Assembly: GCA_964538375.1 (NCBI GenBank)
Contig: CAZIFQ010000024.1
Location: forward strand, 1 to 47,456
From: JAUUZQ01 sp964538375
GTDB lineage: Bacteria; Bacteroidota; Bacteroidia; Bacteroidales; GCA-2748055
Length of the DNA: 47,456 nt
Direction of reading: 5' to 3'
The notes beneath the pieces were generated by a model. It did not search any database, was not told where the DNA came from, and worked only from the letters and a program-made list of their open reading frames with translations. Positions 38,957-47,456 of this stretch are shown in pieces. How positions within the stretch are numbered: position 1 is the stretch's first letter; each line of letters starts with the position of its first letter. The position numbers were made by a program, and so were the translations under genes.

Positions 38957-41815
38957 CTACGATCGCTGGCACAAGGTATTAAAATCGCAATACTCACACC
39001 TCTCCGTAACATTGGTCTGTTTGAAGGGAATATCCGGATCAAATAGTTCCTCTAGCAGTTGCAATAGTCGCGATTCAAATTCATCCGCATACTCGTGGAA
39101 ATTCAAAAAATCGTTGATATCACTCTTCTCCCCCATTCTTAAAAGTGGAGAATAATTTTCTTTATTGATCTCCCTGAGCAGGTATAAACCAGGATGCACA
39201 AAATCTGCCTTTTCATTCTCAAGATATAACCAGCAATATAAAAGTGCCTGGAATGCTTCTTTATTTCTCTTTTTCTGATCCGGGTCAAACAAAGATGCTA
39301 TAGAATTAAATTTTAAACTCGCCCCCCCGGTTTTGTAGTCGATAATCCTTATTGTATCTCCATTCAACTTATCAATCCTGTCAATCTTCCCACCCATGGC
39401 AATGCTTGCCAGGGAATTATTTATTTTAATCTCAAGATCAGAAGGATATTTCTCCTCCAGGTCAATTAGTTCGAAAGGAGCAACATGCATGTCCAACTTG
39501 ATAATTTGCTCAATGTATTTCCTTATTATTTCATATATGATCAGGTTCTTGCCTTCAATTTTTCTTTTCTTGTCGTAATGAAAGAAAACGTCAATAAAAT
39601 TCTTCTCCAGCGCCTTTCCTAACCCATCAGATTTCAGCAGTTGTTTCAGATGCTCAGCATTTATTAGATCATGTTCATTTTTTAGTTTTTCGTAAAGATC
39701 AGCTATGGTGTTGTGAACAATTATGCCCAGACCAATCGCATCGACTTCCTCCAGGAGTTCATCTCCTTTTCTTATCTCTGCAAGGTTCTGAAAATAAAAC
39801 CTTAACGGACATTCAATATAAGCGTTTAATGCAGATGGGGACAGGTATCTTTTTCGCTCATTTCCAGTTTTATATCCCATTAACAGATCCATAACTTCGG
39901 GACTCTTTTCAACTACCGGCACTTCATGATTAAAGGACATCACGGAAAGTGCAGGGCTGATTATTTCTGCACCGTAATTATATTGCATCTGGTAGAGGTA
40001 CCGGCTCATTTCACCACTTTTAACTCCTTCTGCCGCGCTATTAAATAAGAGATCTACCCGCTCTGCGCGCTGAATCAAGCGGTAGAAATAGTAGCTGTAA
40101 ATGGCATCCATATCTTCTCTTGTGGGCAACTCATAGCCAAAGCGAAGTGAGTAGGGAATGAATGAATTTCCTGAAGAGCTTTTTGGCATCACTTCTTCAT
40201 TCATAGACAAGAGAACCACATGTTTAAAATCCAGCAAACGGGTTTCGAGGATTCCCATGACCTGCAACCCGGCCAGCGGTTCACCAGTAAAGGGCACTCT
40301 TTGATTAACAATAATTTTTCTGAACAACCTGATAAACATGGGGAATTCTATGGGCTCCCTGTCCTTCAGAATTTCTTCCAGTTTATTCAACCTGCTTAAC
40401 AATAAAAACAGGTATTCTTTTTCCAGCTCTGTGTGCTGATACTCTTCAAGCGTACGCAATTTTTGGAGGATGAAACGAAAAATATTATCCAGGTAAGTGA
40501 TGAAGCCAGGTATTGTTTTAATGTCCCGAAAAACCAATGATTCAAATTCGCCGGAAAAATATTCGGGTTGAATGTATACCCGGTTCTCTTTTACCATGGT
40601 ATCCTGCAAACCGGCATTAGCAGTCCCTGCTATCATCCTGAAATATTGATGATTAAGAATGCTACTTACATCCCTGTGGTAGAATCGGATTTCACCTGCC
40701 TTAGTACGTCTTATATTCTTCACTAATTTCAAAATCGCATCAAGAAAGCCATACATAGGCGTATTCTGAAAGGGATAGCCCATGGTGATATTCAACTGCT
40801 CAATCTCTCCGGGAATTGAAACCAGGACAGGAAGCAAGAGGTTTTCGTCACAGCATACTATAGCCATATCGTTTACCTCATTTATTTTTCCCCCTTCGTT
40901 TTCAATAATCCGGTATACTGTTTTTGCCTGCAAGATATCTGTAGGAAGATTGAATAGCCTAATTTTCTTTTTATCCTCCAGCTGATTAAATATTCCCAGG
41001 TCATCAGGAGATGGAAAATCAATCATATTCTTACGAATAAATCGGCCTGCCTCCATGGAGATATCGGATTTATATGTTGCATCATAATCCCAGAAGAAAG
41101 AGCCAATACCTTTATCTCTCAACCTGGAAAAAATCCTTCTCTCACATTTACTCAATGCATTAAAGCCAATGAAAAAATAATGCTTTGATTTGAATTTCTC
41201 ATCCAGCTCTTCAATCCCCAGCTCAGCCACCTCTTTATAGAGCATTCCTTCATAACCCTCTCCCTTTTTTCTAAGGAACTTATTCAGCTCACTATAAAGT
41301 CCGGGCAGCATCTCCCATGTAGAAAGGAAGATAGCTTTTTCCTTGCTCATATCACCGGTATGGAAATTTTTCCAGAATTGCCTGATAAACTTAATCTGCT
41401 CTTCTTCTAATCCGCCAAATCTCTCATCAATTTCCTTCAACTCTTTGATATTTTTGAAGATTGAAGAAGGATCAACAAGGTACTTATCCAACTGATCAAA
41501 ATCTGCCGCCATCATCTCTCCCCAGGGATAAAACTCATCAAAGGAATCGGGTGTCGGTATCATCTTACTGTAGATATCATACAAATCAAACTGGACATCC
41601 ATTGGATCCGCTATGCGCAAATCACTAACATCCTGGATCAATTCATTGATGGTTATTAACTCAGGTACCCACATCGTCTCTTCAGCGTAATCATTCAAAT
41701 ACCGCTGAAAAAATAATCCGGACCTCCTGTTCGGAAACACAAATGCAAAATCACTTATCTCTTTTCCATGTTTTTCGAAAAAGTATTTTGCTAATATTTC
41801 GAGGAATATTTTCAT
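38957..41815 (-). CDS. AddB-like PD-(D/E)XK nuclease/inactive helicase subunit
   Basis: 952 residues. The N-terminal part (FVFPNRRSGLFFQRYL) replaces a Walker A, as in AddB/RecC-type inactive helicases. The C-terminal 250 residues are a PD-(D/E)XK nuclease: LNAYIECPLRFYF, then GLGIIVHNTIADLYEKL, GGKIDRID, and IIDYKTG with the ExK-like lysine. The Cys in ECP plus CEYCDFNTLC at the very end give four cysteines for the AddB-type [4Fe-4S] staple. It pairs with the AddA-like helicase two genes upstream, forming a double-strand-break repair complex. Confidence 0.8.
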   Translation of the reverse strand: MKIFLEILAKYFFEKHGKEISDFAFVFPNRRSGLFFQRYLNDYAEETMWVPELITINELIQDVSDLRIADPMDVQFDLYDIYSKMIPTPDSFDEFYPWGEMMAADFDQLDKYLVDPSSIFKNIKELKEIDERFGGLEEEQIKFIRQFWKNFHTGDMSKEKAIFLSTWEMLPGLYSELNKFLRKKGEGYEGMLYKEVAELGIEELDEKFKSKHYFFIGFNALSKCERRIFSRLRDKGIGSFFWDYDATYKSDISMEAGRFIRKNMIDFPSPDDLGIFNQLEDKKKIRLFNLPTDILQAKTVYRIIENEGGKINEVNDMAIVCCDENLLLPVLVSIPGEIEQLNITMGYPFQNTPMYGFLDAILKLVKNIRRTKAGEIRFYHRDVSSILNHQYFRMIAGTANAGLQDTMVKENRVYIQPEYFSGEFESLVFRDIKTIPGFITYLDNIFRFILQKLRTLEEYQHTELEKEYLFLLLSRLNKLEEILKDREPIEFPMFIRLFRKIIVNQRVPFTGEPLAGLQVMGILETRLLDFKHVVLLSMNEEVMPKSSSGNSFIPYSLRFGYELPTREDMDAIYSYYFYRLIQRAERVDLLFNSAAEGVKSGEMSRYLYQMQYNYGAEIISPALSVMSFNHEVPVVEKSPEVMDLLMGYKTGNERKRYLSPSALNAYIECPLRFYFQNLAEIRKGDELLEEVDAIGLGIIVHNTIADLYEKLKNEHDLINAEHLKQLLKSDGLGKALEKNFIDVFFHYDKKRKIEGKNLIIYEIIRKYIEQIIKLDMHVAPFELIDLEEKYPSDLEIKINNSLASIAMGGKIDRIDKLNGDTIRIIDYKTGGASLKFNSIASLFDPDQKKRNKEAFQALLYCWLYLENEKADFVHPGLYLLREINKENYSPLLRMGEKSDINDFLNFHEYADEFESRLLQLLEELFDPDIPFKQTNVTERCEYCDFNTLCQRS

Positions 41816-41911
41816 TTATGGCTATTTGATCAATCAGGTTATGTTTATTATTGTGGCCACGTTAATAAATCAGATTTCGTCTATTATTTAGAGCACGTTT
41901 TATTATTGAAA

Positions 41912-42853
41912 TCAAGTTGTATACAGACGTCCCTGGTGGGTTTGTCGTCGTTCCAGCAATTCTTCAAAGTTTTTGATGACCTGGTTGTACCTGGTGCCCC
42001 ATCCGGGTCGTACCCCCATGTTCAGTCTAATTTCACCGGCAATCCTTTCCACAGCGATGGCCGGATTCAGACGCTCTACGATATCTACCATCAGTTCCAG
42101 GTATTCCTCCATTTCAAAAAACGTAAAGTGCTCGGGGTGGTCGCGGTACTCCAGTTCCATTCGGGTGCCTTTTATAATTTGCAGCTGGTGGAATTTAATT
42201 GAATCCAGTGGTAGTGTTGACAGCTCATCTGCCTCAGCCAGCCAGTCATCTTTACCCTCACCCGGCAGACCGATAATCACATGGCCCCCGGTATGAATAC
42301 CTCTTTTTGCCGTTTCAGAAATGGCTGTTTTTGTTGTTTGGTAATCATGTCCCCTGTTGATATCATACAATACCTGGTCATTCACTGATTCAATCCCGTA
42401 TTCGATTACCAGGTAGGTTTGCTTAGCCAATTCAGCGAAATAGTCAAGCTTTTCCACATCTACACAATCAGGCCTGGTGCCAATAACGATTCCCACTACG
42501 TCGGGATGCTCAAGTGCCGGCTGGTAAATACTTTTCAGTTCTTCGAGGGGAGCATAGGTATTTGAATAGGCCTGGAAATAGGCGAAATATTTTTTTACAC
42601 GACGGTATCTCTTTTTGTGAAATGCAATGCCTTCATCCAATTGCTGGGTAACGGGCTTGCACGATTGGTTATAAGAGGGATTAAATGCCCTGTTATCGCA
42701 AAAAGTACAACCCCCTCGTCCGACGGTTCCATCCCTGTTTGGACAGGTAAATCCAGCGTTGACACTGAGTTTTTGGACACGCTCTCCAAATCGTTGTTTC
42801 AGCATATCTGCATAGGCATAGAAGCGCCTTTCTGTTCCCCAGGTAAAATCCAT
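41912..42853 (-). CDS. Radical SAM protein, TIGR01212 (YhcC) family
   Basis: 313 residues. The cluster motif is the family's long form: Cys in FTCPNRDG, then GGCTFCDN. Further landmarks are RFYAYADMLKQRFGERVQKL, GIVIGTRPDCVD, YLVIEYGIESVND and GGHVIIGLPGEGKDDW. Biochemical role is unknown in this family. The ATG overlaps the stop of the AddA-like gene (TAATG), so the two are translationally coupled. It lies between the two nuclease-helicase subunits, which is unusual for a protein with no known recombination role. Confidence 0.9.
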   Translation of the reverse strand: MDFTWGTERRFYAYADMLKQRFGERVQKLSVNAGFTCPNRDGTVGRGGCTFCDNRAFNPSYNQSCKPVTQQLDEGIAFHKKRYRRVKKYFAYFQAYSNTYAPLEELKSIYQPALEHPDVVGIVIGTRPDCVDVEKLDYFAELAKQTYLVIEYGIESVNDQVLYDINRGHDYQTTKTAISETAKRGIHTGGHVIIGLPGEGKDDWLAEADELSTLPLDSIKFHQLQIIKGTRMELEYRDHPEHFTFFEMEEYLELMVDIVERLNPAIAVERIAGEIRLNMGVRPGWGTRYNQVIKNFEELLERRQTHQGRLYTT

Positions 42854-45800
42854 TAATTTACTTTTATTATATCATCAAGCATAACATACCATACATATCC
42901 TTCAACATTCTTATATCCCATTTCTTCAAGCAGATTCATATATTTATGCACCTGTTTCAGGTACTTTGTCTCCTGCTTGTCTCCAAATTTATAATCTACC
43001 ACGATGGTTCTGTCTCCGTTTACCATCACCCTGTCTGGACGGTAACTCCCACCACCGGGACTTATTATTGAGCGTTCATTGATGACAGTGAGTTCCTTCC
43101 TGAACCAGTCACATACTTCCGTTTGACTGATCTTTTCATTGATCATTTTCTGTAATTTCCCGGCCTGGACTGACTTGATAATACCATTGCGCCTGTATAG
43201 CTCAACGGCATTTTCCACGTCACTTGCATAGGCAATTTGTGAAAAGATTTCATGCATCAGGTTTCCGAACTCAACGTGGTCATCAATAGCATCGTCTTCA
43301 TTTAAAAAGTAGTCGTTACTTTTCAGCCGCAACCTCAGACTCTCATTCCTTATATACACCGGGTATTCATCCAATGCCCACGATTCATCTTTTTCTTTCT
43401 CTTCTTCCCCGGCATGTGAAATCTCCCCTAATTCAAACCCATCCTCACACTGTATTCCAGTGAGATCTATCTGACCTTCTGGAACAGGGGACGGAACTGT
43501 TTGCATTGAACTGGCAAGCAGGTGCCCAATATGCCCCATCTTCCCCGGGTTTTCGGGATCAAGTCCGGGAATACCAAGATACAGCGCTTCCTCAGCCCTG
43601 GTAAGAGCAACATACAAGAGGTTCAGGTTATCAACATAGCCCATGACCATTTCCTCTAAAAACTCTTCTGCAAAAAATGTTTCTTTTAAAGCCAATTTAT
43701 ATTTTACAGGAACCATGGGGACAGATTCAAAGGGAGTGCCTGCCGTATCGCACCAAAGAATGGTATCCCTTTTTGGATTGATTGTCAGATCCCAGTTACA
43801 AAACGGAACGATCACTGCCTTAAACTGCAGTCCCTTGGCTTTATGAATGGTTGTAATCCTGATGGCATCCTGTCCATCGGAAACATGCAGCGTTTTGCGG
43901 GATCCAAACTCCTCCCAGTATTCCAGGAAATCGTGTATACTTCCCGGGTCATCCCGCTGAATCTCCAGAACAATACCCTGGAATTCTTGTATATATGGTA
44001 AATCGGCTTTTTGTTTATCCAGTTGAAGATCCCTGATTATAAGCTCAACCAGCTCGAATAAAGGCAATCTCCTGTTTGTAGAAATCCGGTCCATGAACGC
44101 TGCAGGCAGCAATTCTTCGGGAGACATATTCGGATCAAAGGAAGCATGCAGATCACCATGCAGCATCCTCCTCAATAATAGGTAATCATATTTCAGCTCA
44201 AGTGCTTTGAGCCGGTCATTTGGTTTATCGATGTAAGCCAGCATACTCACGATAAAGCGAATGGCAATATTCCGGTGAAGAAAGAGCGACTCGTTAGAGA
44301 CGAAATCAAAGCAGTATTTTTTCTCTTCATTGAATTCCCTGTCAAATTCCATCAATGCCTGCGCCACGTCTGCACCCTGACCATTGAAACGCACCAATAT
44401 GGCAATATCTCCCGCCTTGTATCCCTTGTCCTGCAATTCCATGATCCAACGAGGTAAGATTTTTTCCATTTCTTCGGTAAACACGCCATCATCTGCAGGA
44501 TGAATAAGGCCCCGAACATATCCAGCTGAGCCCTTAAATGGTTCTGGAACTTTTTGATTTACATCACTGTAGGCAGTTTTTAACAAAATGTTCCATTTGT
44601 CTCTCAGCTCAGTGTCTATGGCGGGAAAATCCAGTTCAACAGCAACTTTCTGCCTTACTATATTACTTGCTGCATCGAACAGGGAATTATTAAAGTGCAC
44701 CACATTCTCCTTACTCCTCCAATTCTCATTCATTGACTCCGGGATAATTTCTTGTCCGGCAAAGGCGTGTACAACGTCATCAGCCAGTATCTTCCAATCA
44801 GAATTCCTCCATCGGTAAATCGACTGTTTTACGTCACCAACAACAAGATTCTCCATATCCTGCGACAGGGTATGATCGATGAGCGGTCTGAAATTCTCCC
44901 ACTGAAAAACAGAGGTATCCTGGAACTCATCCAGCATAATATGGTTATAAACCGACCCGATTTTCTCATAAACAAAAGGAGTGGGATTATTCCCAATCAG
45001 TCCCTTTAAAAACCGCGATGAATCGTTCAGCATGAACATATTCTTTTCACTGGTGATCTCAAGAATTTTCTCAGAGAGGTCATTCAATATACCCAGCGTA
45101 AACACATAAGGACGTATGCTTAAAACGGAAAGGATAGTTTTTGTATGCTCATATATCTCTCCCAGCAAGGGCTGCAATACAGTTTCTGCAAATGCAGCTT
45201 TTGGAGATCCCTCGTCCTTCTTCGAAATCCATTTACTGTTATCTGTAATGGCATTTACTTTTGGTCCGGTTAAAAAATATTTACCCCCATTTGCCACGGT
45301 ATCAAAGAACATGGCAACACCAGATCGCGCCCTGTGAAATTTCTCAAGCGCATAGCCATTACTATTAGTAAGCTCTATCGCAGATTTTGCGATTGCGATA
45401 ATTTTCTTCTCCTTGTTTTTTTCTATTTGATCCAGTTCCTTAATGAAATGGGTCAGCTGCTCCCTGCTCATTGAGCTCTCTTTCTCCATGACAAGTTCCT
45501 GGTACCTTTCAGAAAAAAGATGTTTACCCAGGTCCTGGATATCCTTCCTGAAATTCCATCCCTTGTTATTATCCATTCTCATCTCAGCAAAGCGCAAGAG
45601 CCAATTTTGAATATCCTTATCGTCAGTTATCTGAGCGAACATCCTATCAACGGCCTCATTCAGTATCCGGTCGCGATCAATCTCCAGTGAGAAACCTGCC
45701 TGCAATCCAATCTCCCTTGCAAAGGCCCTGATCACACCCTGGAAAAATTTATCAATTGTTCCCACTGAAAACCTCGAATAGTCATTTAATATCCTGGTGA

Positions 45801-46083
45801 GTAAGTCCTCCGAAGAAGTTCGTACCTGCACGGCAGTAAGCCCTATGTCTTTCTGTAATTTTTCGAGATCACCCGACGATTCCCCTTCAGGCAATATAGC
45901 TAAAGCATGGAGACGCTCGAGAATACGCGACTTCATTTCACTGGCCGCTTTATTCGTAAATGTAACCGCTAAAATATGCCTGTAGTTCTCTGGGTTCCTG
46001 AACAAAAGTTTCAGGTATTCGTAGGTAAGCTGAAACGTTTTTCCGGACCCGGCAGATGCTTTATAGACTTTAAGTGGAGACAT
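42853..46083 (-). CDS. AddA-like UvrD-family helicase-nuclease
   Basis: 1076 residues. Superfamily 1 helicase motifs appear in order: ASAGSGKT (Walker A, 9-16), VTFTNKAASEMK (motif Ia), LDEFQDTSVFQW (motif II), VGDVKQSIYRWR (motif III), ITTIHKAKGLQFKAVIVP (motif V) and LLYVALTRAEE (motif VI). The C-terminus (about 1020-1076) is a RecB-type nuclease with VVDYKFGD and QVHKYMNLL. Together with the AddB-like protein it should resect DNA ends at chi-like sites. First gene of the addA - radical SAM - addB block. Confidence 0.85.
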   Translation of the reverse strand: MSPLKVYKASAGSGKTFQLTYEYLKLLFRNPENYRHILAVTFTNKAASEMKSRILERLHALAILPEGESSGDLEKLQKDIGLTAVQVRTSSEDLLTRILNDYSRFSVGTIDKFFQGVIRAFAREIGLQAGFSLEIDRDRILNEAVDRMFAQITDDKDIQNWLLRFAEMRMDNNKGWNFRKDIQDLGKHLFSERYQELVMEKESSMSREQLTHFIKELDQIEKNKEKKIIAIAKSAIELTNSNGYALEKFHRARSGVAMFFDTVANGGKYFLTGPKVNAITDNSKWISKKDEGSPKAAFAETVLQPLLGEIYEHTKTILSVLSIRPYVFTLGILNDLSEKILEITSEKNMFMLNDSSRFLKGLIGNNPTPFVYEKIGSVYNHIMLDEFQDTSVFQWENFRPLIDHTLSQDMENLVVGDVKQSIYRWRNSDWKILADDVVHAFAGQEIIPESMNENWRSKENVVHFNNSLFDAASNIVRQKVAVELDFPAIDTELRDKWNILLKTAYSDVNQKVPEPFKGSAGYVRGLIHPADDGVFTEEMEKILPRWIMELQDKGYKAGDIAILVRFNGQGADVAQALMEFDREFNEEKKYCFDFVSNESLFLHRNIAIRFIVSMLAYIDKPNDRLKALELKYDYLLLRRMLHGDLHASFDPNMSPEELLPAAFMDRISTNRRLPLFELVELIIRDLQLDKQKADLPYIQEFQGIVLEIQRDDPGSIHDFLEYWEEFGSRKTLHVSDGQDAIRITTIHKAKGLQFKAVIVPFCNWDLTINPKRDTILWCDTAGTPFESVPMVPVKYKLALKETFFAEEFLEEMVMGYVDNLNLLYVALTRAEEALYLGIPGLDPENPGKMGHIGHLLASSMQTVPSPVPEGQIDLTGIQCEDGFELGEISHAGEEEKEKDESWALDEYPVYIRNESLRLRLKSNDYFLNEDDAIDDHVEFGNLMHEIFSQIAYASDVENAVELYRRNGIIKSVQAGKLQKMINEKISQTEVCDWFRKELTVINERSIISPGGGSYRPDRVMVNGDRTIVVDYKFGDKQETKYLKQVHKYMNLLEEMGYKNVEGYVWYVMLDDIIKVN

Positions 46084-46333
46084 TGCTTAAAGTTAGAAAA
46101 AATGCGAGACGTTTGGTGATGTTTGAAAGATTACAAACGCCAAAACTCACAGGTGGATCCAATCCCATGTTCAGCCACGCCAACATTTATGTAGACGAAG
46201 CATGCCTTATCCCTCCTCCCTTCATCCCCCAATACCTCCACCATATCAAACGAAATCCGGATTATGTAAAAAAATGAACATTGATTTGTCTACCTTTATT
46301 ATATTCAAGAAATATTTCTAAAATAACCAGGCA

Positions 46334-46870
46334 ATGAAAAAATACATTATCATCTTCGCGTTATTTGTATCAATGAGTGTTTACGGACAGTTTAACAGTG
46401 GCAGCGTTTATTTCACCGGTGTTACAGGCGCTAATCTTGGACTTGAGCTTACGGAAGGAGGAAGCAGCAGCATCCCTTATGCAATAAACGTGGAGGGTGG
46501 CTATTTTCTTAAAAACAGGTTTTCTGTTGGTGGCAACATCTACGCTCATGGCCATTTTGGCATAGAAACTACAGGGAGTCATGAAATATTTATGGGTCCG
46601 GCTTTCAGGTATTACTTAGCACGAGAATCTGGGATTCAGATATATTTTTATGGTAATCCCTTCTATAGTGTCTCTACCGGTCTCAATACCTGGGGCGCCG
46701 CTGCAGGAGCCGGAATGAATTACTTTATTACCGAAGGAATTGCACTGGAAGCACGGGGCTCCTACAGGTATGTAAGGAATTACAGTGAGGGCTTTGGCTA
46801 CAACCAGCACAGTCTGACCTTTGAAGTAGGAATTTCAATTTTCTTCCCTTCGCTTACTTTTTTTAATTAG
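46334..46870 (+). CDS. Small outer-membrane beta-barrel protein
   Basis: 178 residues from ATG. Signal peptide KYIIIFALFVSMSVYG with cleavage before QFNSG. The mature chain alternates Gly, Tyr and hydrophobic residues in about eight strands (NRFSVGGNIYAHGHFG, GPAFRYYLARESGIQIYFYG, LEARGSYRYVRNYSEGF, LTFEVGISIFF), as in OmpA/OmpW-like eight-stranded barrels. No specific family recognised. The 250 bases upstream (46084-46333) hold no convincing gene. Confidence 0.65.
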   Translation: MKKYIIIFALFVSMSVYGQFNSGSVYFTGVTGANLGLELTEGGSSSIPYAINVEGGYFLKNRFSVGGNIYAHGHFGIETTGSHEIFMGPAFRYYLARESGIQIYFYGNPFYSVSTGLNTWGAAAGAGMNYFITEGIALEARGSYRYVRNYSEGFGYNQHSLTFEVGISIFFPSLTFFN

Positions 46871-46933
46871 GGGGAAGGTGAGAACGGAGTTATAAAAAGT
46901 TATGTATAGGTTCTTGTCAACAAGGTAAGTGCT

Positions 46934-47221
46934 TTAATTATAGTGTTTTTTAAATATCTCTATCAACCTTCCGTCCGGAATAACCTTATTTGGGTATTTA
47001 TTCATCTCTGTAAGCACCTGGTTGGTAGCTAGTGGATTCAGACCTATCCGAATACCAATGTCCTTTATAAACTCAACTTCTATATCGCTGGTTTCTTTGT
47101 CGATATTCATTAACAGAACCAAACGGTGAAACTGTAATATTCTTTCAAACTCTAACTTTGGAGGAGTGAATTCGATATATTTTTCAAACAGGTGATCGAA
47201 ATCTTCTTTTCTTACCAACAC
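46934..47221 (-). CDS. TerB-like small helical protein
   Basis: 95 residues. There is no ATG: an in-frame TAA lies four codons before the GTG at 47221, so GTG (or TTG at 47218) must start it. The helical pattern (FHRLVLLMNIDKETSDIEVE, FIKDIGIRIGLNPLATNQVL, IPDGRLIEIFKKHYN) matches short TerB-like proteins found throughout Bacteroidota, sometimes wrongly named excinuclease subunits. Function unknown. Confidence 0.65.
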   Translation of the reverse strand: MLVRKEDFDHLFEKYIEFTPPKLEFERILQFHRLVLLMNIDKETSDIEVEFIKDIGIRIGLNPLATNQVLTEMNKYPNKVIPDGRLIEIFKKHYN

Positions 47222-47456
47222 CTGGCTTTTTTATATTGGCAGTTAGCGCCAGTATCTATTATTTCCTTGTATAGATTTTATTTGAATGTAACCATATCAT
47301 TTGATTGTCCACAAAAGATACACCAGCGGAAAAAACCCATTGATCAATTTCTATAACAGAATTACTATAAACATACTCCACAACTGAATTTGAAGAAGAC
47401 TCTTTGTTGAACTAAATCCGCCTACGCGGATAGCTCTTTTAAAAGTACCCGATTCT
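47222..47456. other. Window-end spacer with degraded coding sequence and hairpin
   Basis: On the - strand, ending near 47270, about 50 codons read VEIDQWVFSAG-like sequence after an in-frame stop; the signal is IDQWVFSAGVSFVDNQMIWL. It may be the end of a broken or frameshifted gene. ATCCGC-CTAC-GCGGAT near 47416-47431 is a perfect hairpin. I recognise no family. Confidence 0.3.

Noticed and set aside
46074..46277. 67-codon + strand ORF across the start of the AddA-like gene
   Set aside because: It begins inside the opposite gene and shows no family or signal features; likely chance.

Overview
This 47.5 kb window comes from a Bacteroidota chromosome, most likely class Bacteroidia. Four things point there. 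Many genes are preceded by the Bacteroidota -7 promoter box TAnnTTTG. Lipoproteins and outer-membrane proteins of that phylum are common. Familiar gene neighbours are present (ndk beside a DHH phosphoesterase and a GldI-like FKBP; recF beside a DUF721 gene; a short RsmI paralogue; YidC; DUF349 protein). Genus level cannot be read from the sequence.

Layout. 1-10.1 kb holds mixed chromosomal genes: an FMN-binding lipoprotein made of two tandem domains, a 2-hydroxyacid dehydrogenase, a DUF1080 lipoprotein, a divergent pair (Crp/Fnr regulator and ferredoxin-like protein) around a perfect palindromic operator, an ECF sigma factor, a thioredoxin-fold protein, MarC and an iron-type alcohol dehydrogenase. 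Three gene remnants lie here: an internally deleted SMP-30/regucalcin, a TonB C-terminus and a TlpA-like C-terminus.

10.59-17.96 kb is an integrated element of about 7.35 kb in a tRNA-Arg(TCT) gene, bounded by a 17-bp direct repeat of the tRNA 3' end. It carries a tyrosine recombinase, an AlpA-like DNA-binding protein, a VRR-NUC-like nuclease translationally coupled to a small polymerase with family-A-like palm motifs, a DUF5681-like (small-terminase-associated) protein, several unknown genes and two oppositely oriented cargo genes (a lipoprotein and a winged-helix/membrane protein). Matching short repeats lie in mirror order at both ends and look like recombinase arm sites. The element resembles a small phage satellite or integrative element. 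The polymerase-nuclease core is the best candidate here for an undescribed system.

18-23 kb is a leftward cluster of two aconitase-superfamily proteins, each with large and small subunits fused, flanking asparagine synthetase A. 23-37 kb is housekeeping: MBL hydrolase, RsmI-like methylase, two FKBP lipoproteins, NrnA-like phosphoesterase, Ndk, DUF721, RecF, TPR membrane protein, lumazine synthase, YidC, CTP synthase, DUF349 protein and TrmD. 37-47 kb holds a potassium-channel-like protein with 18 exact 12-residue repeats, an AddB-like nuclease, a radical SAM protein, an AddA-like helicase-nuclease, an outer-membrane protein and a TerB-like small protein. Heptanucleotide tandem repeats occur in three intergenic spaces. 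I saw no rRNA, CRISPR array or transposase.
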